Shown here: positions 24,787 to 33,374 of the stretch, piece by piece
Numbering within the stretch: the stretch's first letter is position 1
Layout: each line of letters begins with the position of its first letter
Source of the DNA: CAIYWZ01 sp964497925
Lineage (GTDB): Bacteria > Pseudomonadota > Alphaproteobacteria > CAIYWZ01
DNA length: 53,849 bases
Direction of reading: 5' to 3'
NCBI GenBank assembly: GCA_964497925.1
Contig: CAZCFE010000008.1
Coordinates: forward strand, 1-53,849
Notes under the pieces: model-generated
What the model was told of the DNA's origin: nothing
Seen by the model: only the letters and a program-made list of their open reading frames with translations
Databases searched by the model: none
Position numbers and translations under genes: made by a program

Positions 24787-25896
24787 TTAAAAAGATCTTA
24801 AAATTTTTAAATACACGTCCTTCAGATTTTCAATATCTTCTACCAGGGCGTGTTCATCTGTTTTGTGGGCTGTTTTTGAAGTAAGGCCAAATTCTGCAAT
24901 ATTTGAGCAAATATCAATGATAAACCTTGCGTCAGAGGTTCCGCCAGATGTGCTAAGGCAAGGGGTTTTCCCAAGAATATCTTGGCACGATGTTTGGACC
25001 AATTTTGCAAGGCTTAAATCTTTGGATAAAAAGGCTTCTCCTGCGCCGTAAAATGATAAATCTGCGCGATCATTCACGCACGTTCTTATCATTTCTTGTA
25101 AGGATTTTCTGGTGTGATTTAGGTTAAACCGGATGTTTCCTTTTGCGCTGATTTTTGAAGGAATCGTGTTGCCAGATATGTTCCCAACATCAACTGACGT
25201 TATTTCTGCGTGCGTTTGATCAAAAAAATCATATCCTTGATCAAATTCCAGATTTTGTAAATCTTGAAGAACAGAAAGCATTAAGGGAATTGGGTTTTTT
25301 GCATTTTGTGGGTAAGCAACGTGGCCTTGAATTCCCAAAACATTCATCTCAAAACTTAAGCTCCCCCTTCGTCCAACTTTGATCATATCCCCAAGTTCAT
25401 GTTGATTTGAGGGTTCGCCAATTAAACAGCAAGAAAGGTTTTCAGATTTTCTTTTTAAAAAGTCCACAATACGAAGTGTTCCTTGGTCATCTTTGTCTTC
25501 CTCGTCACCTGTGATTAAAAATGCAATACTGAAGTCTTTTAAAAAAGGAAGAAATTCATGCACAGCGCAAATAAACGACGCAATTGCGCCCTTCATATCC
25601 ACAACACCGCGCCCATAAAGAATGTCATCTTTGATCACACCTTCATATGGTGGAAATGACCATCCAGTTCCTTCAGGCACAACATCGCTGTGCCCTGCAA
25701 AGGCAAAAACGCGTGGTGAGTTGCCGATTTTAGCATACATATTTGCTGTTTTCCGGCCATTTGTTTCTATGTCAAGCCTTGTGGTGACAGCCCCCATATT
25801 TTGAAGGATTTTCTCTATAAGGCCTAAACAAGTCCCACTGTCGGGCGATGGCGTTGGAAAACTTATGAGAGTTTTTGTTAAATCAACCGGGTTCAT
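24787..25896 (-). CDS. dapE: Succinyl-diaminopimelate desuccinylase
   Basis: DapE hydrolyses N-succinyl-LL-diaminopimelate, a late step of DAP/lysine synthesis. The start is the ATG at 25896, overlapping the upstream stop by four bases (ATGA), giving 369 residues; a longer frame to 25935 reads into the upstream gene. M20-family metal ligands and catalytic residues are present: GHSDVVP, GRGVVDMKGA, GDEEDKD, the His of NHTRK, and STSGGTSDARFI. Length matches DapE. With dapA in this window, the succinylase branch of DAP synthesis appears retained. The coupling to an exported calpain-like gene is unusual. Confidence 0.93.
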   Translation of the reverse strand: MNPVDLTKTLISFPTPSPDSGTCLGLIEKILQNMGAVTTRLDIETNGRKTANMYAKIGNSPRVFAFAGHSDVVPEGTGWSFPPYEGVIKDDILYGRGVVDMKGAIASFICAVHEFLPFLKDFSIAFLITGDEEDKDDQGTLRIVDFLKRKSENLSCCLIGEPSNQHELGDMIKVGRRGSLSFEMNVLGIQGHVAYPQNAKNPIPLMLSVLQDLQNLEFDQGYDFFDQTHAEITSVDVGNISGNTIPSKISAKGNIRFNLNHTRKSLQEMIRTCVNDRADLSFYGAGEAFLSKDLSLAKLVQTSCQDILGKTPCLSTSGGTSDARFIIDICSNIAEFGLTSKTAHKTDEHALVEDIENLKDVYLKILRSF

Positions 25897-27122
25897 AATG
25901 GCTCCACAAAATAAGAAAGAACGCTTCCGCCCCATGCTCTAATTTTTGCAAAAACTCTGTCCATAAAAGTTTGGTTGTCTAAGTTATCCGCAATTGGAGC
26001 ATCAGGATTTCCTGTTAAGTTGTCATACGCAGCAACACCTTGATCTGTTTTGACCATGCTTAATGCGTGGCCGTGTCTAAAGAAATTCATCACATTTTGA
26101 GCAGCGCCGGTAAATTTATCTTTTAAATTCGAAAAAGCAGCTTCTGCTTTGCGCTTTGTCCATTCCACATATGAAAGAGATGTTAATCGTTTACCCACCA
26201 AAGGAGAAAAGGCATATTCTTGGCCGCCAAGGGCTGGAACTTGTGACCAAACTTGGTCAAATTTCCCGCCTCTGTCAACTTGAAGGATTTCATGTGGAGC
26301 CATCACATCAAGCCCTTTGTTGCTGGTGATTAAAAAATAATACGCACGCATAAGTAAATGAAGCCAATCAGGATTTCCAGCTGGGTATGAACCATAAGCT
26401 GTAATAAATTTACGTGGCACTTTATATATCTTTAAAAGCGCATCATTCAAACGCGCTTCTTGTGGGTTTGGGTTTGAAAAAGCGTGAAAGCGAAAATAAA
26501 CAGCTGTTTCATCTTGCGCCACAATCAAATTTTGAATGGCTGCTCGTCCTTTTTCAAGACTCATAATGCTTGCAAGAGACGACAAAAACTGACACGCGCC
26601 ATCAGCGCCGCCTTGCATATATTCACGTGGGTTAAACGAATCTGATACTTTAATAAATTTCTTTTGCATATTTTGGGTGCGCGCAGCATCTATATTATGT
26701 CCTGGATTATCAGAAACCTCAACAATTTGACCCGGATTGAACCCTGAAATTTTAGCTCTTTCTTCTTCCCATAAATCAAGAGGAGCTTCTTGTGCTGGAG
26801 CTTCTTGAATGGCCTCTTGTGGTTCCTGAATTGATTCTTGAAGTTCTATAGATGTTGTAAGCTCAGAGTTTAAATCAATCAAATTTTGCTCTGCTCCATC
26901 ATCATTAGTCAAAATCTTCATCAAATTGTTCACATTTGAAAAATATTCCATTGATACATCATCATATACAATTCCAGATTCTTGCGCATACCTTAAAGAT
27001 GCTCCCGCATATTCAGCTACTTGCCTAAGTACCTCAGGCGCATCCAACAAATAAACCTCGTTCGTTCCAGCATAACTTGCAGAGCACGAAAAACTCAAAA
27101 CAAAACAAAAAATCTTACGCAT
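25893..27122 (-). CDS. Exported calpain-like cysteine protease (putative)
   Basis: This 409-residue protein starts with a signal peptide (MRKIFCFVLSFSCSASYA), then a Gln/Glu-rich spacer (about 90-120). From about residue 155 it reads like a calpain-type (C2) papain-fold domain. GGADGACQFLSSLASI places a nucleophile at Cys177 in the position of calpain's GxCxxLAALA. PDWLHLLMRAYYFL (251-264) resembles the calpain LWxxLLEKAYAKL helix. GHALSM supplies His352, and AYDNLTG supplies Asn368 (or Asp367) as the third residue. I recognise this from pattern only; alternatives are another papain-like clan CA family. The stop is coupled to dapE. An extended -10 promoter lies upstream. An exported protease in a host-associated bacterium could act outside the cell or in a host. 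Confidence 0.6.
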   Translation of the reverse strand: MRKIFCFVLSFSCSASYAGTNEVYLLDAPEVLRQVAEYAGASLRYAQESGIVYDDVSMEYFSNVNNLMKILTNDDGAEQNLIDLNSELTTSIELQESIQEPQEAIQEAPAQEAPLDLWEEERAKISGFNPGQIVEVSDNPGHNIDAARTQNMQKKFIKVSDSFNPREYMQGGADGACQFLSSLASIMSLEKGRAAIQNLIVAQDETAVYFRFHAFSNPNPQEARLNDALLKIYKVPRKFITAYGSYPAGNPDWLHLLMRAYYFLITSNKGLDVMAPHEILQVDRGGKFDQVWSQVPALGGQEYAFSPLVGKRLTSLSYVEWTKRKAEAAFSNLKDKFTGAAQNVMNFFRHGHALSMVKTDQGVAAYDNLTGNPDAPIADNLDNQTFMDRVFAKIRAWGGSVLSYFVEPL

Positions 27123-27154
27123 TTTTCAAACCTTTCTTTAACTTACTATAGATA

Positions 27155-27183
27155 ACAATATCATGTCTTAAATTTTTTGTCAA
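27155..27183 (-). promoter_or_regulatory. Promoter of the calpain-like gene
   Basis: On the minus strand TTGACA (27183-27178) is followed after 17 bases by TATTGT (27160-27155), preceded by TG one base upstream (extended -10). The start of transcription would be about 25 bases before the ATG. Confidence 0.5.
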
Positions 27184-27314
27184 ACATTTTTATTAAAACA
27201 AATGATAAAATAAATAAAAAAACACTTGAAATAAACAATTTAAGATTCTATATAAAAGGAAAGGGCGCAAAAAGTTTGTTGCCTTGTAAAATTAAAAGCA
27301 AAGGAATCAAGAAA

Positions 27315-28238
27315 ATGACAAAATTACAAAAACTACTTTTTACACTACTTATCGCAGGCTCTACGCAAAGCTGGGCAAGTGAGGAGATTGATTTTTCAGG
27401 CATGGACCAAAAAGCTGCAAAGGGCGTTTTTTTAAAAATTCTACAAGATGGTGATTATGAAGCTTCAAAAGCTGTTATCAAGCGTCTTTTTTCTCAAAAT
27501 CCAACATTTGGCGATGCTTTCGCGCAAACAGCAATAAGAAATGTAGCTAATAATGAGGAACTTATCGCCTTGATTCGCGCAAGGGGCGCAGACGAAGTGA
27601 CTCCTGCTATTAGCACTTCTTCTGTTGTTATGGAGGATGAAAGTAAAGAAGAGGTTCGTGCGCCAATTCCTGCCATAAGAGATGTTCTCGTGGGGGGAGG
27701 AGACGAAGTTAATTTTGATTTTGCTCAAGCGTGTAGTATTGGATCACAAGATGTGAATGAATATAATAATAATGTTTTTTTATCTGCTATCGATCGTGGT
27801 GGGGTATGGGAAGCATTAGAGTTGCTTTCTGATTCTTCAAAACGCCCTCAAGAACATATTTTAAAACATGCGCTTGGTAAATCAGAATACCTAAGAGGAT
27901 CAATGATAGATATAATGAGTAGTTTTGATATAGAACAAAGTTATCTCAATATTATTTATGGGATTGATGATTCTTCCTCTTTACCATCAAGTGTTGAGGC
28001 TGTCCTTCAAGTGCCAGTTTTGGGTTTTGAACAAGATGTTGATCCTGAATTACAAGCAGAAATCGATAGTGGGTTTACAATGGCAATTTACGCACAGCCT
28101 GAAATGGTTGAAATGTATTTGGAAGGGGCGTTTGGATGTGCCCCTTCACGTAGTGTGATTGAAAATACGCTTATAACACTAAGAAGAGAAGACCCATCTT
28201 CTGCTTTGATAGGACTGCTTGATGTGTATTTGAAGTAA
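27315..28238 (+). CDS. Exported ankyrin-like helical repeat protein
   Basis: The start chosen is the ATG at 27315, with AAGGA ten bases upstream; it gives 307 residues and opens with a clear signal peptide (MTKLQKLLFTLLIAGSTQSWA). A longer frame from 27177 lacks a ribosome site. The mature part consists of helix-turn-helix units such as DAFAQTAIRNVANNEELIA followed by LIRARGADEV, which resemble degenerate ankyrin repeats, and later FLSAIDRGGVWEALELL and FTMAIYAQPEMVEMYLEGA. Ankyrin identity is tentative. The gene stands alone between a promoter-bearing intergenic region and a strong terminator. Function unknown; an exported protein-binding scaffold is one possibility. Confidence 0.7.
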   Translation: MTKLQKLLFTLLIAGSTQSWASEEIDFSGMDQKAAKGVFLKILQDGDYEASKAVIKRLFSQNPTFGDAFAQTAIRNVANNEELIALIRARGADEVTPAISTSSVVMEDESKEEVRAPIPAIRDVLVGGGDEVNFDFAQACSIGSQDVNEYNNNVFLSAIDRGGVWEALELLSDSSKRPQEHILKHALGKSEYLRGSMIDIMSSFDIEQSYLNIIYGIDDSSSLPSSVEAVLQVPVLGFEQDVDPELQAEIDSGFTMAIYAQPEMVEMYLEGAFGCAPSRSVIENTLITLRREDPSSALIGLLDVYLK

Positions 28239-28260
28239 AAATAAATCAAATATTAAGATC

Positions 28261-28294
28261 AAAAAGAGGGTGCCTTTAAAAAGCATCCTTTTTT
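28261..28294 (+). terminator. Rho-independent terminator
   Basis: The stem AAAAGAGGGTGC pairs with GCATCCTTTTTT (including two G-U pairs) around a short loop and ends in a T-run. It lies about 20 bases after the ankyrin-like gene stop. Confidence 0.8.
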
Positions 28295-28385
28295 ATATTT
28301 AAAAAACAAAAACCTCTTGTAAATCCACCCTTGGATATGATATTAATAAATTATAAAGTTTTATTAAAAAAACATTAATAATGAC

Positions 28386-28414
28386 TTGAAAAATATTTCA
28401 CAAGCTATTATATA
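28386..28414 (+). promoter_or_regulatory. Promoter of the 1005-aa coiled-coil gene
   Basis: TTGAAA (28386-28391) and TATATA (28409-28414) are separated by 17 bases, about 40 bases before the ATG at 28455, which is served by an AAGGGA ribosome site. Confidence 0.55.
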
Positions 28415-28454
28415 AGTTTTATAAAAGTTAAATTAAAAAGGGAACTCAAAAGAG

Positions 28455-31400
28455 ATGAAAAAGACAGTATTTTTGCTTACAACTACATTTTTTACAACAT
28501 TTTCGCAGTTTTCATCCTATGGAACAGATGTAATGCCGCTTGGTAATTATGATGGTTTGTTCAGAGGTCATGCTGATTATTATCATGAGGTTCATGATCC
28601 AAGATTAGGCGGCGCATTACAAGGTGTTGCTCAAAGAGCAAGTACGACAGAAATTTCTCAAGATGAAGCAAAAAGATTTGCGGCGATGGCTTGCGCGGTA
28701 ACGGCGCAAACAGCCCTTCAGGCGGCAGCCTTAAATGTGTTTATTCAAAACTTGAGCAAGATAATGATTCAGTCAGAAGAAACTAAAAAGGCGATTGATC
28801 ATTTGCAACAACAAGAACAAATTGCAAGGCAAAGGGAAGAGGCCTTGATAAAAGAACACAAAATGCTTGAACAAAAAAGACTTGAGCAAGAAGCTCAAAA
28901 AGAACGTGAAAGACTCCGTTTAGAAGAAGCACAGCAAAGATCTGGGAATCTTGAAGCGACCCAAGGAAACAATATAGAAGAAGTTGATGAAGCAGCAAGG
29001 CTTATTGAAGAGGAAAGGGCTAAAAATGAACGTTTAGAGCAAGAACGTTTGGCAGCTCAAGAAAGACTTGATCAGCAGCAACGCCGGTTGAACGTGAGAC
29101 AAAACATGATCCAATTAGCTCGTCAAGCAGCAGAGCTTGGGATGGATGTTGTTCAGTTCCAAGCATTGTTAAACCAAGGCCGTACGTTTGAAGAGCTTAA
29201 AAGAGAAAAAGAAGCTCGTGAAACAGTGGCAAGATTGGAACGTGAGAGATTAGAACGTCAACAACGTGAAGCGCAACAAAGAGCCCAAGAAGCGGAAAGA
29301 TTGGAACGTGAGAGATTAGAACGTCAACAGCGTGAAGCACAACAAAGAGCGCAAGAGGCTCAAAATAGAGCTTGGTTAAGAGCACATCCTGGTGACACTA
29401 TACCGAATTTACCTCCACTTTTTAATATTGATGCTTTGTCTGGCGCTCAACTTCAAAACAGAATCGATGAGCAAGTAAGATTAGCCAGACAGTATCTTAC
29501 TCTAAATATAGCTGTTGTAAACGCATTAGGTATTAGAAATATTCAAGGTTTAGATAAAGATAATGTATGTACTGCTTTTGTTAGAGTTAAAGCTGAAGTT
29601 GATAGAATAGAAATAGAACGTGAAGCAGAATTGCAACGTCAACAACGTGAAGCAGCGCAAGAGAGGGCAAGATTCGCAGGTGATTCAGATGTAAGAATTT
29701 TGCAGAGCCTCATGAATGTAGATATTGCTGAAATTCTAAGACAATTTCCAAATCCATTTGATAGAGAAAATGAAGTTGAGATACGTTTAACTTTGCAACA
29801 AGATGGCGTGACCACCAGAGCAGACTATGACCAAATGGATCCTACAACCCAATTCATGCTAAGAGATGCTTTTAATGCTCAAGATTTGAGACTTCAAGCG
29901 ATAGGGGCGCTTCCTCCTGTTCAGCCCATTGTTGCGCCAGCTGTAGTGGTTGTTAATTTCTCTGATGCAGATTTGGAAAGGTTGCGAACAGCTCAATACC
30001 TTAGGGCAACAGTTGAAACATCAAATCAGCTTGCACGGTCTATACATGCTTTTGAAGGAGTTATACGCGATCAGGTTGCTAATGTTGCTAGGAATTTATT
30101 GATCAGAGAAATGCAAAAGATTACAACACCAAAAAAACAACGCCAAGATTTGATTGCAAACTCTGATGTGTTCTCAGATCAAATTAGACACCTTTTAATA
30201 CTAGAGCTTGCTGATAGTGGGCAGATCATCACAGCTGCCAACTTAATGAATCTTAACCTAGCTGAAAAAAAGCAACGTCTAAAAACTCAAAGAACAGTTG
30301 ATGAAGTTTTAGCTCTTCCTGATCTTGAAGCTCAAATTAGGCAAAAATATAATGCTTTGCGTCAAGATGTTTTAAGGGAAAGAGAAAGGCAACAAGTAGA
30401 GCTAGAGGCGGCAATCTTACAAGATGAAGAGAATATCTTTATTAAGCAAAACAAAGTCCATATAGAAGGTATTATCAGTGATCCTGTTTTATTGATTTTA
30501 AAAAAGGATATTCAAAGAACAATGTGGCTTCCAAACTTTCAAGGAACACAAGTTTATCAAGACTTGTGTGTCCAACGAGTAGACCATGGGTCATATCGCT
30601 TTATTCAAACAAGAAATCAAGATCCTATCTTGAGAAAACTTCAAAATTGGATTACATCTCTTGAAAATCCTTTAGATGATAACGGTGTTTTAGTTGCGGA
30701 TATCAAGGCTGCAGCACAAAGATCTTTAAATGCTATTTTGGGGGTGATGAGTGATAATGAACATATTATATCTTTCTTCCAGAGGTTGTATGTAATTATG
30801 CCATGGCTTGAATCTAAAGGAGGGGAAGACCTAAGAAATAATGATTTTGCTAGAGATTGGTTATTGCGTTCTTTTGTAGATGCGGGAATGGCATACGATG
30901 GAAGAAATGGAGCGCAAGATGGTGTAAGCTGTGTTCCTGGAATTATCGAAAGGATGACTTTAGGATTAAAGGAAATAGAACCGGCTTTGCTTGATACTGT
31001 TTTGAAGTCAGGTGATAAAAAGACAGCATTTCGGGATAATTTAAATAATACAGGTGCTCAGTTTGTTCGAAATTTGCTGCCAGATAATATTGTGGGGGGT
31101 ATTGAAGGGGCTAAGCGCGAGTATATCCGGATTTATCAAGAAGCTTTGAAAAATTTGTGTACAGCAGGGATTGTCAAAGTAATTTCTGATGAACTTATTC
31201 GAAACGGACTGCCAGCAGGAGAGTTTGGGGATGGAAAGTTCCAACAACAGTGGGGTTTTGATGGACAAAGATTATATCTAGATCATTTTAGATTATACGG
31301 AGGAGATCCTAATTATGGGGGGCGTTCAGATTATTACCTACTTAAATGGGCTACATTTCAAAAAGAATGGATTAAAATTAATGCTAAAGTTGTGGACTGG

Positions 31401-31472
31401 GAAGAAGTTCTGCAATTACGAGTTAATGACCGAAAAAGATTTAATGCTTCAGGAATTTTAGAATCATTTTAG
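28455..31472 (+). CDS. Large exported coiled-coil protein
   Basis: This 1005-residue protein is unrecognised. A signal peptide (MKKTVFLLTTTFFTTFSQF) is followed by a long, highly charged coiled-coil region (about 105-310), rich in Glu/Gln/Arg and containing a tandem unit with RLERERLERQQREAQQRAQ. Short copies of the same motif recur near residue 395 (ERQQREA-like). The C-terminal half (about 500-1005) is mixed-composition and looks folded, with a further coiled segment near 640-670. It has its own promoter and a strong downstream hairpin. It may be a surface or secreted structural protein or effector; no enzymatic motif was found. Confidence 0.75.
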   Translation: MKKTVFLLTTTFFTTFSQFSSYGTDVMPLGNYDGLFRGHADYYHEVHDPRLGGALQGVAQRASTTEISQDEAKRFAAMACAVTAQTALQAAALNVFIQNLSKIMIQSEETKKAIDHLQQQEQIARQREEALIKEHKMLEQKRLEQEAQKERERLRLEEAQQRSGNLEATQGNNIEEVDEAARLIEEERAKNERLEQERLAAQERLDQQQRRLNVRQNMIQLARQAAELGMDVVQFQALLNQGRTFEELKREKEARETVARLERERLERQQREAQQRAQEAERLERERLERQQREAQQRAQEAQNRAWLRAHPGDTIPNLPPLFNIDALSGAQLQNRIDEQVRLARQYLTLNIAVVNALGIRNIQGLDKDNVCTAFVRVKAEVDRIEIEREAELQRQQREAAQERARFAGDSDVRILQSLMNVDIAEILRQFPNPFDRENEVEIRLTLQQDGVTTRADYDQMDPTTQFMLRDAFNAQDLRLQAIGALPPVQPIVAPAVVVVNFSDADLERLRTAQYLRATVETSNQLARSIHAFEGVIRDQVANVARNLLIREMQKITTPKKQRQDLIANSDVFSDQIRHLLILELADSGQIITAANLMNLNLAEKKQRLKTQRTVDEVLALPDLEAQIRQKYNALRQDVLRERERQQVELEAAILQDEENIFIKQNKVHIEGIISDPVLLILKKDIQRTMWLPNFQGTQVYQDLCVQRVDHGSYRFIQTRNQDPILRKLQNWITSLENPLDDNGVLVADIKAAAQRSLNAILGVMSDNEHIISFFQRLYVIMPWLESKGGEDLRNNDFARDWLLRSFVDAGMAYDGRNGAQDGVSCVPGIIERMTLGLKEIEPALLDTVLKSGDKKTAFRDNLNNTGAQFVRNLLPDNIVGGIEGAKREYIRIYQEALKNLCTAGIVKVISDELIRNGLPAGEFGDGKFQQQWGFDGQRLYLDHFRLYGGDPNYGGRSDYYLLKWATFQKEWIKINAKVVDWEEVLQLRVNDRKRFNASGILESF
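29231..29362 (+). repeat. 66-bp tandem repeat in the coiled-coil gene
   Basis: Two near-identical 66-bp units (29231-29296 and 29297-29362) encode 22-residue coiled-coil steps with the LERERLERQQREAQQRAQEA pattern. Differences are few and mostly synonymous, so the duplication is recent. Confidence 0.85.
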
Positions 31473-31485
31473 AATAGATCCTGAA

Positions 31486-31552
31486 AAACCAACAAAACCA
31501 TTTGACTTTCTCATGATTTTTTGAGCAAATGGTTTTGTTGGTTTGTTTTTTT
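31486..31552 (+). terminator. 19-bp perfect hairpin with T-run
   Basis: The arms 31486-31504 and 31526-31544 are perfectly complementary over 19 bp, with a further CTCA/TGAG pair inside the loop, and are followed by seven T residues. It terminates the 1005-aa gene. The next gene's ribosome site begins right after it and its ATG is at 31565, leaving no room for a promoter between. Confidence 0.85.
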
Positions 31553-31564
31553 AAGGAAAAGATC

Positions 31565-33286
31565 ATGTTTGGACCTAAGCTTTATAACCTATCTTTATTT
31601 GTTTCATGTGTTTTTATTGCTGGATGTGGTGGAGGCGGTGGTGGTGGATCTGGAGGGATTTCTGGGGGCGTGTCCAGTTCCTCTCTTTCGGCCGATGTCA
31701 ATGGCGAAACGGTTTATTTGCGACAAACTGGTGCAAATGATCAGTGGGATGGGGCTGATAATTGGCGTAAGGGTGTTTTTGACCTTGGTTCTAACACCAT
31801 TAAAGGTATTACCAATGTGGATAATGCATCCAGTGCTTCGGTTGTATTTTTGGACGGTGGCCTTAAAGCTGGAACGATTCATGTGGTCGGACCCTTGAAT
31901 CTTGCGATTTTGGATATAAATAATAAAGATTTAACGTTGAGCTTGGATGCTGCAGCATCAAAGCTTGAGGTGAAGACCTTGATTTTAACGCAAGGAACCA
32001 TTGCTCTTTCCAAAGGAGAACTTTGGGTTGAAAAAGCAACATTGGATCAAGGCGCTGTTTTAGAAAAAGCAACAGGAGATTTTCGGTTTAAGACAGCAAA
32101 AGATAATGTTATCTTGATTAAGGGAGGAAAAATAGATTTTGATTTGGATCTTCCTTCTGCTTTTTCATTATCTGGATATGGCATCATTGGTGGAAAATTT
32201 ACATCAAGAGGAACACTGTTGTTATCAACTGGTCAGACCTTAAAAGTGAGGTCTTTTGATAAACCCTCTGGCAATACTGAAATTACCCTGACAAGTGATA
32301 AAACAATGCCCCTTCAATCGCAAAGTGATGTGTCTTTATCAGGAGTTTTAAAGATATCCGCCCTTAAAAATGCAGCTCTTGGAGAATATACTTTGATTCA
32401 AGGATCAAATCCCATTGTGGGTGATTTTTCAAGTGTTGAGTTTGTTAATGTTGAAGGGAATGCAAGAATAGAAGGGTCAGCTTATAAATTTACATTTAAT
32501 AGGTTTAAAACTGTTCCTTATATTTCTTTAAATACGGATCGTCTTTTTGAAAATCTTGCATCCCCTGGAGGTGATTTTAAAAATTACCTGAACTCTCCTT
32601 CCTTCATGTATGGTGCTCAAAAATCATCTCATGATGGGTTGAAGTTTGTGTCAAAACAGCAAGATCAAAAAACATCCTATGCTCTTGATTTTGGTGGAAA
32701 AATTGGGGCTTATGGGGCGTTTGATGATTTGAATGGCTTTGATGCTGGCGTGTATGGAATTTCTTCACCTTTTGGGATGAAGTGGACAAATTTTGCTCAT
32801 ATGGGACATCATGTGAGTATGTCCAAATCATCCTCTTTGGATGCGCATAATTATTTCGCGCTTTTTGCATCACAACTGTCTAAAACCTTTGGTGAGAATG
32901 GTTTTAAAGTTGCACCAAGACTGGGCGCGGGGTATCAAAGGATTTTTGGACTGGAAGGAAAAATCATTGATCATAATCGCACGTTTAATCTTGAAATTCA
33001 AAAAGAAAATGCCTTTTTTATAGAAGGTGGAATTGATGTGTCTTGTGACTTTAGCCTTAAATCCATTCCCTTTAATGCCTTTGCTGCATTTGAAGTCAAA
33101 AACTCTACCGGTCATGGTCTAAGCCTTACGCAAGGGAATCAAACCTTCCAAGAAAAACAAGGTGCATATATCGAGTTTTCCTTAGGTGCGAAAGCTACTT
33201 TTGATTCAGCGTCTGGTGTTTATGTGAATACATCTTTTGCGCAAGATCATGAAATATTTCAATTTGGAGTAGAAGCCAAGATTTAG
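31565..33286 (+). CDS. Lipoprotein autotransporter (beta-barrel domain)
   Basis: The start is the ATG at 31565 with an AAGGA site, giving 573 residues; upstream in-frame codons run through a hairpin. The N-terminus is a lipoprotein signal with lipobox IAGC (Cys21), directly followed by a poly-Gly/Ser linker (22-40). A beta-helix-like passenger (about 45-330) with repeating short hydrophobic strands follows. The last 260 residues form an autotransporter-type beta-barrel: YGAFDDLNGFDAGVYG, alternating strands, RLGAGYQRIFG, and a terminal strand ending FQFGVEAKI. Combining a lipid anchor with a C-terminal barrel is uncommon for autotransporters. Role unknown; surface display is inferred. Confidence 0.78.
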   Translation: MFGPKLYNLSLFVSCVFIAGCGGGGGGGSGGISGGVSSSSLSADVNGETVYLRQTGANDQWDGADNWRKGVFDLGSNTIKGITNVDNASSASVVFLDGGLKAGTIHVVGPLNLAILDINNKDLTLSLDAAASKLEVKTLILTQGTIALSKGELWVEKATLDQGAVLEKATGDFRFKTAKDNVILIKGGKIDFDLDLPSAFSLSGYGIIGGKFTSRGTLLLSTGQTLKVRSFDKPSGNTEITLTSDKTMPLQSQSDVSLSGVLKISALKNAALGEYTLIQGSNPIVGDFSSVEFVNVEGNARIEGSAYKFTFNRFKTVPYISLNTDRLFENLASPGGDFKNYLNSPSFMYGAQKSSHDGLKFVSKQQDQKTSYALDFGGKIGAYGAFDDLNGFDAGVYGISSPFGMKWTNFAHMGHHVSMSKSSSLDAHNYFALFASQLSKTFGENGFKVAPRLGAGYQRIFGLEGKIIDHNRTFNLEIQKENAFFIEGGIDVSCDFSLKSIPFNAFAAFEVKNSTGHGLSLTQGNQTFQEKQGAYIEFSLGAKATFDSASGVYVNTSFAQDHEIFQFGVEAKI

Positions 33287-33374
33287 GTTTTTTTAGCCTA
33301 CGCATAAAAATTCATCATTTATTAAGCTTTTTCATCTTATGATTGTTGTAATGAATAATTATAAGGTGGAAAAG

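Noticed and set aside
25897..25935. N-terminal extension of dapE
   Set aside because: Lies inside the calpain-like gene and has no ribosome site; ATG at 25896 overlaps the upstream stop as ATGA.
29197..29385. Leu/Val-rich minus-strand frame with repeats opposite the coiled-coil gene
   Set aside because: It is the antisense reading of the Glu/Gln/Arg repeat region and has no ribosome site or family resemblance.
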